Of a DNA stretch of 64,000 bases, positions 17,784-26,984 are shown in pieces. The notes beneath the pieces are model-generated. The model saw only the letters and a list, made by a program, of their open reading frames with translations, searched no databases and was not told where the DNA came from. Source of the DNA: Flavobacterium sp. ZT3R18 (GTDB lineage: Bacteria > Bacteroidota > Bacteroidia > Flavobacteriales > Flavobacteriaceae); contig NZ_VJZS01000001.1 of NCBI RefSeq assembly GCF_007097385.1, positions 62,001-126,000 of the forward strand, written 5' to 3'. A program made the position numbers and the translations under genes. Positions within the stretch are counted from its first letter, which is position 1. Each line of letters begins with the position of its first letter.

Positions 17784-19127
17784 ATGAACTGGGAACAATT
17801 ATTATCACTAAAACGACAAGGAGACACAGGTAAAAGATTAAGAATCGAGCAAGACGAAACCCGTTTGGGCTTTGAAGTCGATTACGACCGAATCATATTC
17901 TCAGCTGCTTTTAGGAGTTTACAGGACAAAACACAAGTGATTCCGCTTTCTAAAACGGATTTTGTGCATACCCGTTTGACACATAGTTTGGAGGTCTCAG
18001 TAGTGGGGCGTTCCTTGGGACGATTGGTCGGAAAGAAAATCATTGAGAAATATCCGTATTTACAAGAAGTTCATGGCTATCAGATGAATGATTTTGGTGC
18101 CATAGTTGCAGCCGCATCCTTAGCACATGACATTGGGAATCCTCCTTTTGGACATTCTGGAGAAAAAGCGATTGGCGAATATTTTTCTATTGGAAAAGGA
18201 CAAAAATACAAAGATGAGTTAACCGATAAAGAATGGCAGGACTTAATTGATTTTGAAGGGAATGCTAATGGATTTTCGGTTCTAAATAGTTCCAGACCCG
18301 GTGTGGAGGGAAGTTTGAGATTGTCGTTTGCAACACTTGGTGCTTTTATGAAATACCCCAAAGAGAGTTTGCCGAAAAAACCAACCCGAAATATTGCCGA
18401 TAAAAAATATGGTTTTTTTCAAACCGATAAAGCTTTCTTTCAGGAAGTGGCTTCGGATATGGGAATGATTGCCAATAAAACAGGTGATGATATTGGTTTT
18501 GAAAGACATCCGCTTGCTTATTTGGTAGAAGCGGCCGATGATATTTGTTACACCATAATTGATTTTGAAGATGGCATCAATTTAGGTTTGGTTTCGGAAG
18601 ATTTTGCTTTAGAATATTTAATCAAATTGGTAAAAGACAGTATTGATACTTCAAAATATAAAACATTAGAAACCAAAGAAGACCGAATCAGTTATTTGCG
18701 TGCTTTGGCAATTGGAAGTCTAATCAACGATGCCGTAAAAGTCTTTGTTGAAAATGAAGAAGCGATTCTGAATGGGCAATTCCCTTTTGCTTTAACCGAT
18801 AAAAGCAAATACAAAGCCCAAATGGATGATATTATCAAAATAAGCGTCAAGAATATCTATCAAAGCCGGGAAGTTATAGAGAAAGAGATTGTTGGGTATC
18901 AGATTATCCAGACGCTATTGGATAAATTCATTACAGCATTCAATAATAAATTTGAAGGAAAAATGTCGAACTATGATGCGCTAATATTAAAAATGTTGCC
19001 AGAAAAGCATCATTTGGAAAAGGAGAATTTATACGAAAGATTGCTTCATATTTGTCATTTTGTTTCGTTGCTTACCGATGGTAACGCTTTACTGTTTTTT
19101 AAAACAATAACTGCTGCTCAAAGTTAA
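17784..19127 (+). CDS. dgt: deoxyguanosinetriphosphate triphosphohydrolase
   Basis: HD-domain enzyme that hydrolyses dGTP to deoxyguanosine and triphosphate, helping to balance dNTP pools. The 447-residue protein has the metal-binding histidines and Asp in RLTHSLEV (His67) and AHDIGNPPFGHSGE (His115, Asp116), plus EAADDICYTIIDFEDG further on, the third HD-type metal site with the downstream Asp. The start MNWEQLLSLKRQGD is preceded by an AATC-rich repeat with a palindrome. The exact preferred nucleotide is not provable from sequence. Confidence 0.93.
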   Translation: MNWEQLLSLKRQGDTGKRLRIEQDETRLGFEVDYDRIIFSAAFRSLQDKTQVIPLSKTDFVHTRLTHSLEVSVVGRSLGRLVGKKIIEKYPYLQEVHGYQMNDFGAIVAAASLAHDIGNPPFGHSGEKAIGEYFSIGKGQKYKDELTDKEWQDLIDFEGNANGFSVLNSSRPGVEGSLRLSFATLGAFMKYPKESLPKKPTRNIADKKYGFFQTDKAFFQEVASDMGMIANKTGDDIGFERHPLAYLVEAADDICYTIIDFEDGINLGLVSEDFALEYLIKLVKDSIDTSKYKTLETKEDRISYLRALAIGSLINDAVKVFVENEEAILNGQFPFALTDKSKYKAQMDDIIKISVKNIYQSREVIEKEIVGYQIIQTLLDKFITAFNNKFEGKMSNYDALILKMLPEKHHLEKENLYERLLHICHFVSLLTDGNALLFFKTITAAQS

Positions 19128-19145
19128 ATAAATGTAAAAAACGTT

Positions 19146-19153
19146 TATGTTTG
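19146..19153 (+). promoter_or_regulatory. promoter -7 box of M36 protease gene
   Basis: TATGTTTG matches TAnnTTTG and lies 38 bases before the ATG. No good TTG -33 was found. Confidence 0.6.
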
Positions 19154-19191
19154 TGCGTAATAACTAACATTTAAACAAATCTAACTGATTT

Positions 19192-21855
19192 ATGAAAAAA
19201 ATTACCCTTTTAATCTTTTATTTAATCCCATTACTTACGTTTTCACAATCCAATAAAGAAATAATTCAAAAATACTTAAATGCAAACACTGCTAAGTCGG
19301 GTCTTTCTGCAAGTGATGTGAATGATTGGATTATAGAAAGTGAAGGAACTACTTCAAATTCGGCTATTACCAACTGTTATGTACTACAAAGATATAATGG
19401 CATCGAATTGTTTAGATCCGTTTCCAATTTTTCAATAAAGAATGGACAGGTTGTGAATGCTGAGAAAAAATTTGTTGCCAATGTGTCTAAAAAAGCAAAC
19501 GCTACTTATCCTTCGCTCTCAGCAATACAGGCCTTAACAAAAGCCTATGAGCAATTAAAAATTTCGCGAACGGCTCCATTTGCTATTTTGGAAACTATAA
19601 GTAACTATAAGTTTTTAATTAGCAATGGATTAGAAAAAGGAGAGCCTGTTTCGGCTAATTTAGTGTATTTTACAACCAAAGAAAAAACATTGGTTTTGGC
19701 TTGGAATTTTACTATAAATACAAATGCTCCTGAGCACAAATGGAGTGTTCGTGTAGATGCACAGACTGGTAAGATTTTAGAAAAAAAGGATTATATTCTT
19801 TCTTGTAATTTTGATAAAAAAAAGCAGATTTCAATAGTTGCTGCTGATGTTGTGGTAGATGCAAGTCCGTTAACTTACAGGCAGTTGTATTCAAAAAGTA
19901 CTGCTGTGGCTAATGAAGGGAGCTATAATGTAGTTCCGTTTAATTATGAAAGTCCCAATCATACTGCTAGGAAATTAATTTCTAATCCAGCTAATTTAAC
20001 GGCCTCTCCTTTTGGATGGCACGATACGAATGGTATTTTAGGCCCTGAATATACTATCACTAGAGGGAATAATGTTTGGGCGCAAGATGATATGGATGGG
20101 GATAACAATACAGCTGGAACAAGTCCTGATGGAGGTGCTTCATTAGTGTTTGATTTTCCATATTTAGGAACAAATGTAGCTGCTTCCAATTCACTAAATG
20201 CTGCCAACACTAATTTGTTCTATATGAATAATGTGATGCATGATGTATGGTACCAATATGGGTTTGACGAAATTAATGGTAATTTTCAAAAAAATAATTA
20301 TGGTAAAGGCGCTGCGGGTAATGATTTTGTATTTGCCGATGCGCAAGATGCATCAGTAGCTAGTCCACAAAAGATTAACAATGCCAATTTTTCATCTGGT
20401 GTTGACGGACAAAATGCGAGAATGCAAATGTTTTTATGGAATTATTCGCCTCCAATAAAACCTTTGGTAGTTACTTCTCCTTCGTCTATAGCGGGAAGTT
20501 ATGTAGTAAGACAAAATGGATTTAATCCAGGTCGTGTGGATTTGCCTATTGCCCCGTCTTTTTTGCAATCTGATTTAGTATTGTATGTAAATGCTACTAA
20601 TCCAACCGATGAGGGTTGTTTTGCGCCAGCTAATGGAGCTGCTTTAAACGGTAAAATTGCAATACTTAGAAGAGGTGGTTGTAATTTTGCAGTAAAAGTT
20701 AAATTTGCTCAAGATGCTGGAGCAATTGCTGTAATCGTAGTGAATAATAAAGCTGGAGAAATCACCATGTCTGGTGCTGATGCAGCCATTACAATTCCTG
20801 CGATAAGTGTAACTCAAGAAGTTGGAGAATCTTTAATAACACAAATGAAAACACAAGCTGTTAACGTAAAATTGCAATTGGAATTAAATTCTTTTGTGAA
20901 TTCTGATGGAGATTTTGACAATGGTATAATAGCCCATGAATACGGACATGGTATTTCAACTCGTTTGGCAGGTGGACGTAACAACTCAAATTGTTTGGAT
21001 AATACTGATCAAATGGGAGAAGGATGGTCAGATTGGATTGCATTGATGATGCAATTAAAACCAGGAGATGTAGGTACAGCCAGAAGAGGTATTGGGACTT
21101 ATGTTTCTAGTCAATCTACTGATGGTCTTGGAATAAGAGATTATCCTTATTCTACCGATAAAGTGATAAATCCTATGACGTATGCGAATACCAATAAATT
21201 TCAATATACCGATGATGATGGTGTAGAACAAACAGAAGAACACGGAACCGGTGCTGTTTGGGCTACTGTATTGTGGGACTTGTCTTGGGCTTATATCAAT
21301 AAATATGGTTACGATGACAATAAATATAATGGAAAGGCAGGGAATAATAAAGTGATGCAAGTAGTACTAGACGGGATAAAATTACAACCATGTAGTCCTA
21401 CTTTTGTAAGCGGAAGAGATGCAATTATAGCTGCAGATCAAGCGATAACTGGAGGTAAGGATTACTGTATGATTTGGGAAGTTTTTGCTGCAAGAGGGTT
21501 AGGGAAAAATGCTTCTGCTGGGGATGCGAATATTGGAAATGATCAAGGCGAAGATTTTACTATGCCAGCTATGGGGCCTAATTGTGTGCTTGCCGTAAAA
21601 GATTTTGAAAATGAAGAGGTGATGAAATTATACCCTAATCCGTCTAGAGGTATTGTAAACATACAGGCAAGTCAATATGTTGGTAAGGTTACAATACAAA
21701 TTAATGACATTACGGGAAGAGTTGTTTACACTCTTAAAGATGCCGATTTTGAAGGCGAAAAATCCTTGGATCTAAGTTCTCTTACTAAAGGCGTATATAT
21801 CCTTACCATGAAAGGAGAAGGGTTGAACTATGTTGAAAAAATGATTATAGATTAG
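19192..21855 (+). CDS. secreted M36 (fungalysin) metallopeptidase with PA domain and T9SS signal
   Basis: An 887-residue secreted zinc endopeptidase. Order of parts: signal peptide (residues 1-19, ending TFSQ), an FTP-type propeptide, the M36 catalytic domain with zinc site HEYGH at 582-586 and third ligand Glu610 in MGEGWSDW, and a PA (protease-associated) domain inserted at about 440-560 (NGKIAILRRGGCNFAVKVKF). A C-terminal type IX secretion sorting domain follows (about 812-887, LYPNPSRGIVNI, ending VEKMIID). The T9SS signal implies export across the outer membrane and probable surface attachment or release. A very long terminator hairpin follows. Confidence 0.95.
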   Translation: MKKITLLIFYLIPLLTFSQSNKEIIQKYLNANTAKSGLSASDVNDWIIESEGTTSNSAITNCYVLQRYNGIELFRSVSNFSIKNGQVVNAEKKFVANVSKKANATYPSLSAIQALTKAYEQLKISRTAPFAILETISNYKFLISNGLEKGEPVSANLVYFTTKEKTLVLAWNFTINTNAPEHKWSVRVDAQTGKILEKKDYILSCNFDKKKQISIVAADVVVDASPLTYRQLYSKSTAVANEGSYNVVPFNYESPNHTARKLISNPANLTASPFGWHDTNGILGPEYTITRGNNVWAQDDMDGDNNTAGTSPDGGASLVFDFPYLGTNVAASNSLNAANTNLFYMNNVMHDVWYQYGFDEINGNFQKNNYGKGAAGNDFVFADAQDASVASPQKINNANFSSGVDGQNARMQMFLWNYSPPIKPLVVTSPSSIAGSYVVRQNGFNPGRVDLPIAPSFLQSDLVLYVNATNPTDEGCFAPANGAALNGKIAILRRGGCNFAVKVKFAQDAGAIAVIVVNNKAGEITMSGADAAITIPAISVTQEVGESLITQMKTQAVNVKLQLELNSFVNSDGDFDNGIIAHEYGHGISTRLAGGRNNSNCLDNTDQMGEGWSDWIALMMQLKPGDVGTARRGIGTYVSSQSTDGLGIRDYPYSTDKVINPMTYANTNKFQYTDDDGVEQTEEHGTGAVWATVLWDLSWAYINKYGYDDNKYNGKAGNNKVMQVVLDGIKLQPCSPTFVSGRDAIIAADQAITGGKDYCMIWEVFAARGLGKNASAGDANIGNDQGEDFTMPAMGPNCVLAVKDFENEEVMKLYPNPSRGIVNIQASQYVGKVTIQINDITGRVVYTLKDADFEGEKSLDLSSLTKGVYILTMKGEGLNYVEKMIID

Positions 21856-21860
21856 ATCTT

Positions 21861-21918
21861 ATACTTTTTAAAACTAAAAAAGAGCCCAAACGGGCTCTTT
21901 TTTAGTTTTAAAAAGTAT
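21861..21918. terminator. bidirectional terminator with perfect 27-bp stem
   Basis: Arms 21861-21887 and 21892-21918 are fully complementary around a 4-base loop. The GC core is GAGCCC/GGGCTC with long A and T tracts. It separates two convergent genes, and the right arm includes the stop and last codons of the DUF3078 gene. Confidence 0.93.
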
Positions 21919-22897
21919 ATTGAAGACCAATTCCTAGAACTTGTTTTAATTGAATTTCGGCTCCTTTATTAACAGATACGCCGTTTTCAATTTCTATGAT
22001 TTCTATGTCTTCGTCGTAGATTAAATTGAGTCCAATGTTGGCTTTAATGTGATTGTTTACTTTAAAATCTGCTTGAAATTGCCAGTCAACGTCTATGTTT
22101 CCAAAATTATGAATGTAGTCTGTAAATAATGTCAAGCGGTTTTTTATTGTTATGTTGGTGGCTATTTCCTTTTCAATATAACTCGTTACCAAAATACCGA
22201 CTTCTGTTTTTGATCTTTTTCCTTTGGAAATTAAATTTCCTTGTGCGTCGTAGGTTGCTTTGGTTACACCATAGGCTCCTTTATTGGCTAGAGTTTGGTC
22301 TAGAACGGCTGTGTTCTTTAATGTTAGAGGAGATAAATACACATTTAACTTTTCCGGTTTGTAAATGTACTCAGATCCAATCCCTAAAAAGGTGTAGGCG
22401 GGAGCAAAGGGTTTTGATATGGGATTTTCCGTATTGGGATAATTATATCCATTAGAGAACTGGGTGTTGAAGTTGAATTTTACCGAATGGTACCAATTTG
22501 ATAAAGTGTCTTTTCTGTAGCCGTAGGTAGAGTTAATTCTAAAGACATCATCGGTTTTTCTGAGTTCAATTCCTTCTTGTTTGTTTAAACCGTATTTAAA
22601 AAGAAGTTCACTCGACCAAACTTGGTATTCGTCTTTATAATCTCGTTTGAGGTGCCCTTTTAGTAAGCCGGTTATGGAGCTTGTTCCCCCAGCACTCCAG
22701 TTGACAAAAGCAATTTGCGAAATGTCTATACCAAGAGTGTTTTTGTTTGTCCAATGCGAAATGGTGTCAGGCTTAGCCGTTGCAATGGGGTTGTTAGGAG
22801 TGACATCAGGTAAACTTGTAATTATTTTAACTTGCGAGAAACTACATACAGAAAATAGTAAAAATAGAATTAGTAAAGGTTTGGTTAAAAATCTCAT
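21908..22897 (-). CDS. DUF3078 family outer membrane protein
   Basis: A 329-residue protein with a signal peptide (first 21 residues, ending SFSQ). The mature part alternates aromatic and polar residues in beta-strand style and ends in aromatic Phe (GIGLQYTF), as outer membrane barrels do. The segment NWSAGGTSSITGLLKG and the repeated HSVKFNFNTQFSNG-type strands fit DUF3078, a Bacteroidota barrel of unknown function. Its last codons lie within the terminator shared with the M36 gene. It follows dxs after 41 bases and is likely co-transcribed with it. Confidence 0.85.
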   Translation of the reverse strand: MRFLTKPLLILFLLFSVCSFSQVKIITSLPDVTPNNPIATAKPDTISHWTNKNTLGIDISQIAFVNWSAGGTSSITGLLKGHLKRDYKDEYQVWSSELLFKYGLNKQEGIELRKTDDVFRINSTYGYRKDTLSNWYHSVKFNFNTQFSNGYNYPNTENPISKPFAPAYTFLGIGSEYIYKPEKLNVYLSPLTLKNTAVLDQTLANKGAYGVTKATYDAQGNLISKGKRSKTEVGILVTSYIEKEIATNITIKNRLTLFTDYIHNFGNIDVDWQFQADFKVNNHIKANIGLNLIYDEDIEIIEIENGVSVNKGAEIQLKQVLGIGLQYTF

Positions 22898-22938
22898 AGT
22901 TAGGACGGTGGTATTTTAAGAGCGCAAAATAATTAATT

Positions 22939-24720
22939 TCAATAACTTGAGAAAATTATTTCTAAACAATCAACGGAAATTTTGCAATATTGTTGTTGTT
23001 CATCAACAGAACCCTGCTCTATAAAAACATCAGGAATTCCCAAAAGCTGAATTTTACTACTATATTTATGAGTTGCTGCAAACTCTAAGATTGCACTTCC
23101 AAAACCTCCATTTAGTACTCCATCCTCAATAGTAATTATAGATTCATATTTGCTAAAAATAGTATGCAGTTCTTTTTCGTCTAGTGGTTTAACAAACGCA
23201 AAATCATAATGAGCAAAATTCTTAGGATGTTGTATTTTGGCTAGAGCCAAAGAGACATTGTTGCCTATAGTTCCGGTAGATAAAACGGCTATTTTTGACC
23301 CGCTTTTGAGTTGCTTGGCTTTTCCGATTTCGATTTTCTCGTATTTTCCAAAATGGGAGGTTTTCCAATCAATGGTAACACCACGACCACGAGGATAACG
23401 GATGGCAATAGGGTGCTCTAAGCCTAATTGGGCAGTATATAAAATGTTTTGTAAATCAATTTCATTCAGCGGTGCATAAACAATCATATTTGGAATGCAA
23501 CGCAAATAAGCCAAATCAAAAACACCGTGATGGGTAGCTCCGTCTTCGCCAACTAAACCGGCTCGGTCTAGACAAAAAACAACGGGTAAATCTTGTAAGG
23601 CCACATCATGAATCACTTGATCGTAAGCGCGCTGTAAAAAAGTAGAATAGATATTGCAATACACGATCATTCCTTGTGTAGCCATTCCAGCGGCCAAAGT
23701 CACTGCATGTTGTTCTGCAATTCCCACATCAAAAGCGCGTTTCGGGAAAGCGTCCATCATGAATTTCAAGGAACTTCCCGATGGCATGGCGGGAGTAATA
23801 CCAACAATTTTTTCGTTCTTTTGAGCTAAATCTAAAATGGTCAAGCCAAAAACATCTTGGTATTTTGGAGGTAAATTTTCTTCCGATTTTGGGATAATTT
23901 CGCCAGTTGTGGCATCAAATTTACCAGGGGCATGGTATTTTACCTGATTTTCTTCGGCTTGCTGGAGGCCTTTTCCCTTGGTGGTAATTAGGTGTAAAAA
24001 TTTAGGTCCTTTTATTTTTTGCAAACGCTTCAATTCTTTGATCGCGGCAAAAATGTCGTTACCGTCAATCGGTCCCGAGTATTCGAAATTCAAGGACTTA
24101 ATCATGTTATTTTGCTTCGGGTTCTTTCCCTCTTTCACGGAAGTGAAATATTTTTTGAGCGCACCTACGCTTGGGTCAATTCCGATTGCATTATCATTGA
24201 GAATGACCAATAAATTAGCATCGGTAACTCCTGCGTGGTTCAAACCTTCAAACGCCATTCCAGAGGCTATCGAGGCATCGCCAATAACCGCAATGTGCTG
24301 TTTTTCGAAATCTTCTTTTAAGTTGGAAGCAATCGCCATTCCAAGTGCCGCCGAAATAGAAGTAGAGGAGTGGCCTACGCCAAAAGTGTCGTAAATGCTT
24401 TCGCTTCTTTTAGGGAAACCGGAAATACCGCCCAATTGACGGTTGGTGTGAAAAATGGTTCTTCTTTCGGTCAAAATTTTATGTCCGTAGGCTTGATGAC
24501 CAACGTCCCAAACCAATAAATCTTCAGGAGTGTTAAAAACATAATGCAAAGCAATCGTGAGTTCCACCACACCAAGACTGGCGCCAAGATGCCCTTCTTT
24601 GGTGGCAACAATATTGATGATAAAATCGCGTAATTCTTGAGCCAATTGAGGAAGTTGTGCTTCGTCAAGTAAGCGTAAATCGATTGGGGAATGGATATGT
24701 AGGAGTAAGTTGCTTTTCAT
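22939..24720 (-). CDS. dxs: 1-deoxy-D-xylulose-5-phosphate synthase
   Basis: First enzyme of the methylerythritol phosphate isoprenoid pathway; condenses pyruvate and glyceraldehyde 3-phosphate with thiamine diphosphate. The 593-residue length is on the short side of the family, as is common in Flavobacteriia. Visible features: VWDVGHQAYGHKIL near the N-terminus, the thiamine site GDASIASGMAFEGLNHAG, NDNAIGIDPSVGAL, the transketolase-type FDVGIAEQHAVTLAAGMA and DRAGLVGEDGATHHGVFD. The DUF3078 gene is directly downstream, and the Cys-rich paralogues follow on the 5' side. Confidence 0.96.
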   Translation of the reverse strand: MKSNLLLHIHSPIDLRLLDEAQLPQLAQELRDFIINIVATKEGHLGASLGVVELTIALHYVFNTPEDLLVWDVGHQAYGHKILTERRTIFHTNRQLGGISGFPKRSESIYDTFGVGHSSTSISAALGMAIASNLKEDFEKQHIAVIGDASIASGMAFEGLNHAGVTDANLLVILNDNAIGIDPSVGALKKYFTSVKEGKNPKQNNMIKSLNFEYSGPIDGNDIFAAIKELKRLQKIKGPKFLHLITTKGKGLQQAEENQVKYHAPGKFDATTGEIIPKSEENLPPKYQDVFGLTILDLAQKNEKIVGITPAMPSGSSLKFMMDAFPKRAFDVGIAEQHAVTLAAGMATQGMIVYCNIYSTFLQRAYDQVIHDVALQDLPVVFCLDRAGLVGEDGATHHGVFDLAYLRCIPNMIVYAPLNEIDLQNILYTAQLGLEHPIAIRYPRGRGVTIDWKTSHFGKYEKIEIGKAKQLKSGSKIAVLSTGTIGNNVSLALAKIQHPKNFAHYDFAFVKPLDEKELHTIFSKYESIITIEDGVLNGGFGSAILEFAATHKYSSKIQLLGIPDVFIEQGSVDEQQQYCKISVDCLEIIFSSY

Positions 24721-24759
24721 TATAGTTTAAAAAGCGAATTTACGGTTTTAAATTGAAAT

Positions 24760-25332
24760 CTATTTGTTTTTGGTTTTTGTAGAATCTTTTATTATTGGCA
24801 TTTCGTTTTCATCTATTTCGATTTTGTCTGCTGGTTTTATAATTGGTTTTGCAAACTTAACTTGATCGATTTTTGGCGGAGGTGGCGGAATATTATGTTG
24901 TAAAGTATCATTCGGGTCTGTTTTTGGAGGTAATCGCATACCAACAGTCATATTATTCATTTCTAAAGTATCTTCAACAACTTCAACGTTATCTATCTTT
25001 TGTTTGTTTCCGTTTTTGTCGGCACAACTAAACAAAGTCGTTCCCATTGCAATAAACAAAGCCAATAAAAATATTTTACGATAGTGTGTTTGTGAAAATA
25101 AAACTCGATTTGGAATTTGAATCGTCAAAGAATCCAACTGAGTATTTTTGAATCTCCCACAAACGTTGCTATGCTGTTGAAAATACACTTGAATTTCATC
25201 GGGTAACATATTTCTAAAATCGACTACATTTTTGGAACAACTTTCACAAAATCTTCCGTTATCATTTGGAGTCATTTTATGCCAATCTTCGTTACAGGGT
25301 TTGGGTATGGTGATTTTGTGATTGGTGTTCAT
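24760..25332 (-). CDS. Cys-rich N-domain protein with Pro-rich tail (TonB-like, lacks TonB C-domain)
   Basis: A 190-residue paralogue of the upstream neighbour. The N-terminal 75 residues hold IPKPCNEDW, GRFCESCSKNVVDF and HSNVCGRF, a four-Cys layout suited to zinc or Fe-S binding and seen in many Bacteroidota TonB-linked proteins. A membrane helix (IFLLALFIAMGTTLFS) follows and then a proline-rich periplasmic spacer (IPPPPPKIDQ, PKTDPND), but the protein ends without the TonB C-terminal domain found in its partner. It is either a shortened paralogue or a separate adaptor. The start is the internal ATG at 25332, where similarity to the partner begins. Confidence 0.75.
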   Translation of the reverse strand: MNTNHKITIPKPCNEDWHKMTPNDNGRFCESCSKNVVDFRNMLPDEIQVYFQQHSNVCGRFKNTQLDSLTIQIPNRVLFSQTHYRKIFLLALFIAMGTTLFSCADKNGNKQKIDNVEVVEDTLEMNNMTVGMRLPPKTDPNDTLQHNIPPPPPKIDQVKFAKPIIKPADKIEIDENEMPIIKDSTKTKNK

Positions 25333-25404
25333 TTTTTTAAATAAAATAAAAAATCTATTAATATAGAATATTGGCACATGTTGATTTGATAAAAAAACGA
25401 ATTT

Positions 25405-26307
25405 TTAATCTTTAAAAATAGGTATTGGTTTAATAGAAATTGTGTCAATTTTTGAAATCATTTTTGTTCCGAAGAATGTTTTTTTTATGGAATCAGGTTT
25501 GAAAACCACAGATATCTGATATTTTAACTTTGTCGGTTTGTTATTTTCGAATCCAGGTTTCCATTTTTCGGATTGACTCAAAACTCTAATCAATTCTTCA
25601 TTGATTCCATAGCAGATGTCGTTTGATATATTTATAGAGTCTAATGTGCCATCTTTCATAATAATAAATGTTGCATCTATTATTCCGTCAAGGTGCTTTG
25701 CTTTTTTTGGGATTACAAAATTCTTTTTAACAAAATTCTCGAATTTATGTAAGCCTCCGGGGAATTCAGGAAGCATATTAAACATGGGCTCTAAACCTAT
25801 TCCCCCCGCAATGCCGTAATCATAAGGGTTTCCAGTGCCATAGCCTACTTCTGTTGCTATTTCGGTTTTTGCTATATTCGCAGCTATAAATTCGGCTTTT
25901 TTATTTATCCTTTTTTTTGTTTTATTTTTTTTAGGAATAGTTGAGTCTTTAATTATTTCAATTTTATTTATTGAATATTTACTTCCATCTTGGTCTTTGC
26001 AACTAAACAAAGTAGTTCCCATTACTAGAAATAATACAAGTAAAAAAATAAGGTTTCGATCTGTTTTGGAATTAATCGTGATATTTGGAATTTGAATAAT
26101 GATTGAATCTAATTGCGATTGTTTTATTCTACCGCAAACGTTGCTGTGTTGTTGAAAATACACTTGAATTTCATCAGGTAACATTGTGGTAAAATCAATT
26201 ACATTTTTGGAACAGCTTCCGCAAAATCTTCCACTATCATTTGGTGTCATTTTATCCCAATCTTCGTTACAGGGTTTCGGTATGGTGATTTTGTGATTGG
26301 TGTTCAT
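25405..26307 (-). CDS. TonB-like energy transducer with Cys-rich cytoplasmic domain
   Basis: A 300-residue protein. The N-terminal domain carries PKPCNEDW, GRFCGSCSKNVIDF and NVCGR, the same four-Cys pattern as the downstream paralogue. A membrane helix (LIFLLVLFLVMGTTLFS) is followed by a lysine-rich spacer and a TonB C-terminal-type domain (FPGGLHKFENFVKKNFVIP, then GIIDATFIIMKDGTLD and SEKWKPGFENNKPTKLKYQ). This suggests energy transfer to outer membrane receptors, with the Cys domain in the cytosol. A longer ORF begins at 26487, but its extension overlaps tadA; the ATG at 26307 matches the paralogue's start. Confidence 0.8.
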   Translation of the reverse strand: MNTNHKITIPKPCNEDWDKMTPNDSGRFCGSCSKNVIDFTTMLPDEIQVYFQQHSNVCGRIKQSQLDSIIIQIPNITINSKTDRNLIFLLVLFLVMGTTLFSCKDQDGSKYSINKIEIIKDSTIPKKNKTKKRINKKAEFIAANIAKTEIATEVGYGTGNPYDYGIAGGIGLEPMFNMLPEFPGGLHKFENFVKKNFVIPKKAKHLDGIIDATFIIMKDGTLDSINISNDICYGINEELIRVLSQSEKWKPGFENNKPTKLKYQISVVFKPDSIKKTFFGTKMISKIDTISIKPIPIFKD

Positions 26308-26356
26308 GATTTTGAGTAAATGAACTTTAAAAGTAATAAAAATTAGTTCAAAAGTG

Positions 26357-26364
26357 TATTTTTG
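26357..26364 (+). promoter_or_regulatory. promoter -7 box of tadA-like gene
   Basis: TATTTTTG ends 4 bases before the ATG at 26369, implying a leaderless or nearly leaderless mRNA. Confidence 0.6.
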
Positions 26365-26368
26365 TTTT

Positions 26369-26812
26369 ATGGAAAACATTTTTACGGACGAGTATTTTAT
26401 GAAGAAAGCTTTGCAAGAAGCAGAAATGGCTTTTGATAAAGGCGAAATTCCTGTGGGAGCCATTATTGCGGTCAATAATACCGTCATTGCCCGAAGTCAT
26501 AATTTGACCGAATTGCTCAATGACGTTACCGCTCACGCCGAAATGCAAGCCATAACCGCAGCGGCCAATTTCCTTGGCGGAAAATACCTCAAAGAGTGCA
26601 CGCTTTATGTTACGCTCGAACCTTGCCAGATGTGTGCGGGCGCTTTGTATTGGAGCCAGATTACAAAAATTGTTTATGGTGCTAGCGATGAACATCGTGG
26701 TTTTGTGAAAATGGGAACTCAATTGCATCCCAAAACTGTTGTTGTTCGTGGGGTTATGGCCAATGAAGCCTCGGAACTAATGAAACGATTTTTTGTTGAG
26801 AGAAGGAAGTAA
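26369..26812 (+). CDS. tadA: nucleoside/tRNA adenosine deaminase, TadA-like
   Basis: A 147-residue zinc deaminase. The zinc site is HAE at residues 56-58 and PCQMCAGAL with Cys86 and Cys89, with DVTAHAEMQAI typical of TadA and guanine deaminase relatives. TadA converts the wobble adenosine of arginine tRNA to inosine; the length and motif support it, but a nucleoside deaminase role cannot be excluded. The ORF can be read from an upstream GTG at 26354, but the promoter box ending at 26364 favours the ATG at 26369. It is divergent from the TonB-like gene. Confidence 0.82.
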   Translation: MENIFTDEYFMKKALQEAEMAFDKGEIPVGAIIAVNNTVIARSHNLTELLNDVTAHAEMQAITAAANFLGGKYLKECTLYVTLEPCQMCAGALYWSQITKIVYGASDEHRGFVKMGTQLHPKTVVVRGVMANEASELMKRFFVERRK

Positions 26813-26984
26813 GCTTTTCTTTTTTACTCCAAAATAAATAATTTACCATCAGCGAATTTTCTTCTTAAAAGAATAAAATAAATACTATACTTTTACTACA
26901 ATATAATGTATGCTTTTGCAGTTATGGTTTTAACTGTGAAATGTTACTATAATTTAATTTGTAACCCATTAACTCTAGATAAAA

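Noticed and set aside
26308..26487. N-terminal extension of the TonB-like ORF to 26487
   Set aside because: The extension overlaps the tadA start and promoter on the other strand and is not shared with the paralogue, which begins at MNTNHKITIPKPC.
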